Assembly: GCF_010686755.1 (NCBI RefSeq)
Contig: NZ_JAAGXA010000010.1
Span: 1-64,000 of the forward strand
Direction: 5' to 3'
From: Nocardioides zeae
Lineage (GTDB): Bacteria > Actinomycetota > Actinomycetes > Propionibacteriales > Nocardioidaceae
Length of the DNA: 64,000 bases
Below are positions 63,777 through 64,000 of this stretch, in pieces. The notes beneath the pieces were generated by a model. The model worked only from the letters and a program-made list of their open reading frames with translations, ran no database searches and had not been told where the DNA came from. The stretch's first letter is position 1. Every line of letters begins with the position of its first letter. The translations under genes and the position numbers were made by a program.

Positions 63777-64000
63777 GCCTCCAGCATGCCGCGCGGGGTG
63801 GAGGCCGTCGCCGCGGCGCGTACGGCGCGGTGCCACGCCTCCACGTCGGCGAAGCGCACCCGGGCCAGTCGCACGGCTCCGGGGTGGAAGCGCAGGCGCG
63901 GGGCGTACGCGAGCTCGCAGCGGGCGCCCAGGTACTCCTCCGTGCCGAGGGTGTGCGCGCTGTAGAAGAGCGCGAGCCGGGAGGTGAGGCTCACGGCCTG
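63773..64000 (-). CDS. Hypothetical protein, possibly cut at the window edge
   Basis: The frame is open to base 64000. An internal GTG at 63994 could be the true start (VSLTSRLALFYSAHTLG...), giving 73 residues, or the gene may begin outside the window. FYSAHTLGTEEYLGARCELAYAPRLRFHP is not a family I recognise. It overlaps the DUF3253 gene by 3 bases and is co-transcribed with it. Confidence 0.5.
   Translation of the reverse strand, partial: QAVSLTSRLALFYSAHTLGTEEYLGARCELAYAPRLRFHPGAVRLARVRFADVEAWHRAVRAAATASTPRGMLEA

Overview
The window is a very high-G+C chromosome segment with frequent GTG starts and many 4-base ATGA/GTGA gene overlaps. Its gene content (DUF3263, DUF4032, DUF3556 and LytR_C proteins, a CysO-type sulfur carrier, WXG-motif proteins, a groL under CIRCE control) points to an actinobacterium. 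A Nocardioides-like Nocardioidaceae member is my best guess; this is inference from gene content and was not checked by any search. About fifty protein genes, one tRNA, one SAM riboswitch and several families of intergenic repeats are supported.

Layout. 1-350: the tail of a transposase and a duplicated palindromic repeat. 347-11108: a catabolic-looking cluster with two AraC-type regulators, a TPP enzyme, a cyclase-family hydrolase, a flavin reductase with an LLM-class monooxygenase, a second FAD monooxygenase, a phytoene-desaturase-like oxidoreductase and an SDR. 11258-15366: housekeeping cysS and rlmB, then a membrane metallophosphoesterase. 15456-17807: a PH/SHOCT protein, a secreted matrixin-like protease and a lipoprotein in less GC-biased DNA. 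18158-23575: a minus-strand operon of five genes, four of which carry a WXG or WXG-like motif near the N-terminus (putative type VII substrates without secretion machinery). 23703-34992: transporters, including two copies of an unusual three-gene ABC cassette, a MacB/LolD-type ABC pair, a HAD hydrolase and a HigBA-like toxin-antitoxin pair with a probable leaderless promoter.

35001-43558: an Eis-like acetyltransferase, a DUF4032 kinase-like protein, tRNA-Thr, then pirin, pdxY, a DODA-type dioxygenase and a MarR regulator, followed by ung and an FAD reductase. 43662-54257: a frameshifted small ORF, a PLP decarboxylase/MFS pair, a PhaC-like hydrolase, an acyl-CoA ligase, a PucR regulator, and a DUF3556/desaturase-like pair. 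54277-57633: trehalose synthesis (otsA, otsB) flanking DUF3263 and LytR_C genes. 57762-59519: a SAM riboswitch, thrC and cysO, linking sulfur status to threonine/cysteine metabolism. 59529-64000: an unusual cluster of perfect palindromes, an SGNH hydrolase, an ATP-grasp protein, CIRCE-controlled groL, and a DUF3253 gene with a truncated neighbour at the edge.

The most unusual material is the WXG operon, the duplicated ABC cassette with a Cys-containing extracytoplasmic domain, and three dispersed-repeat families confined to intergenic DNA. Coordinates of alternative starts are given where the choice is uncertain.
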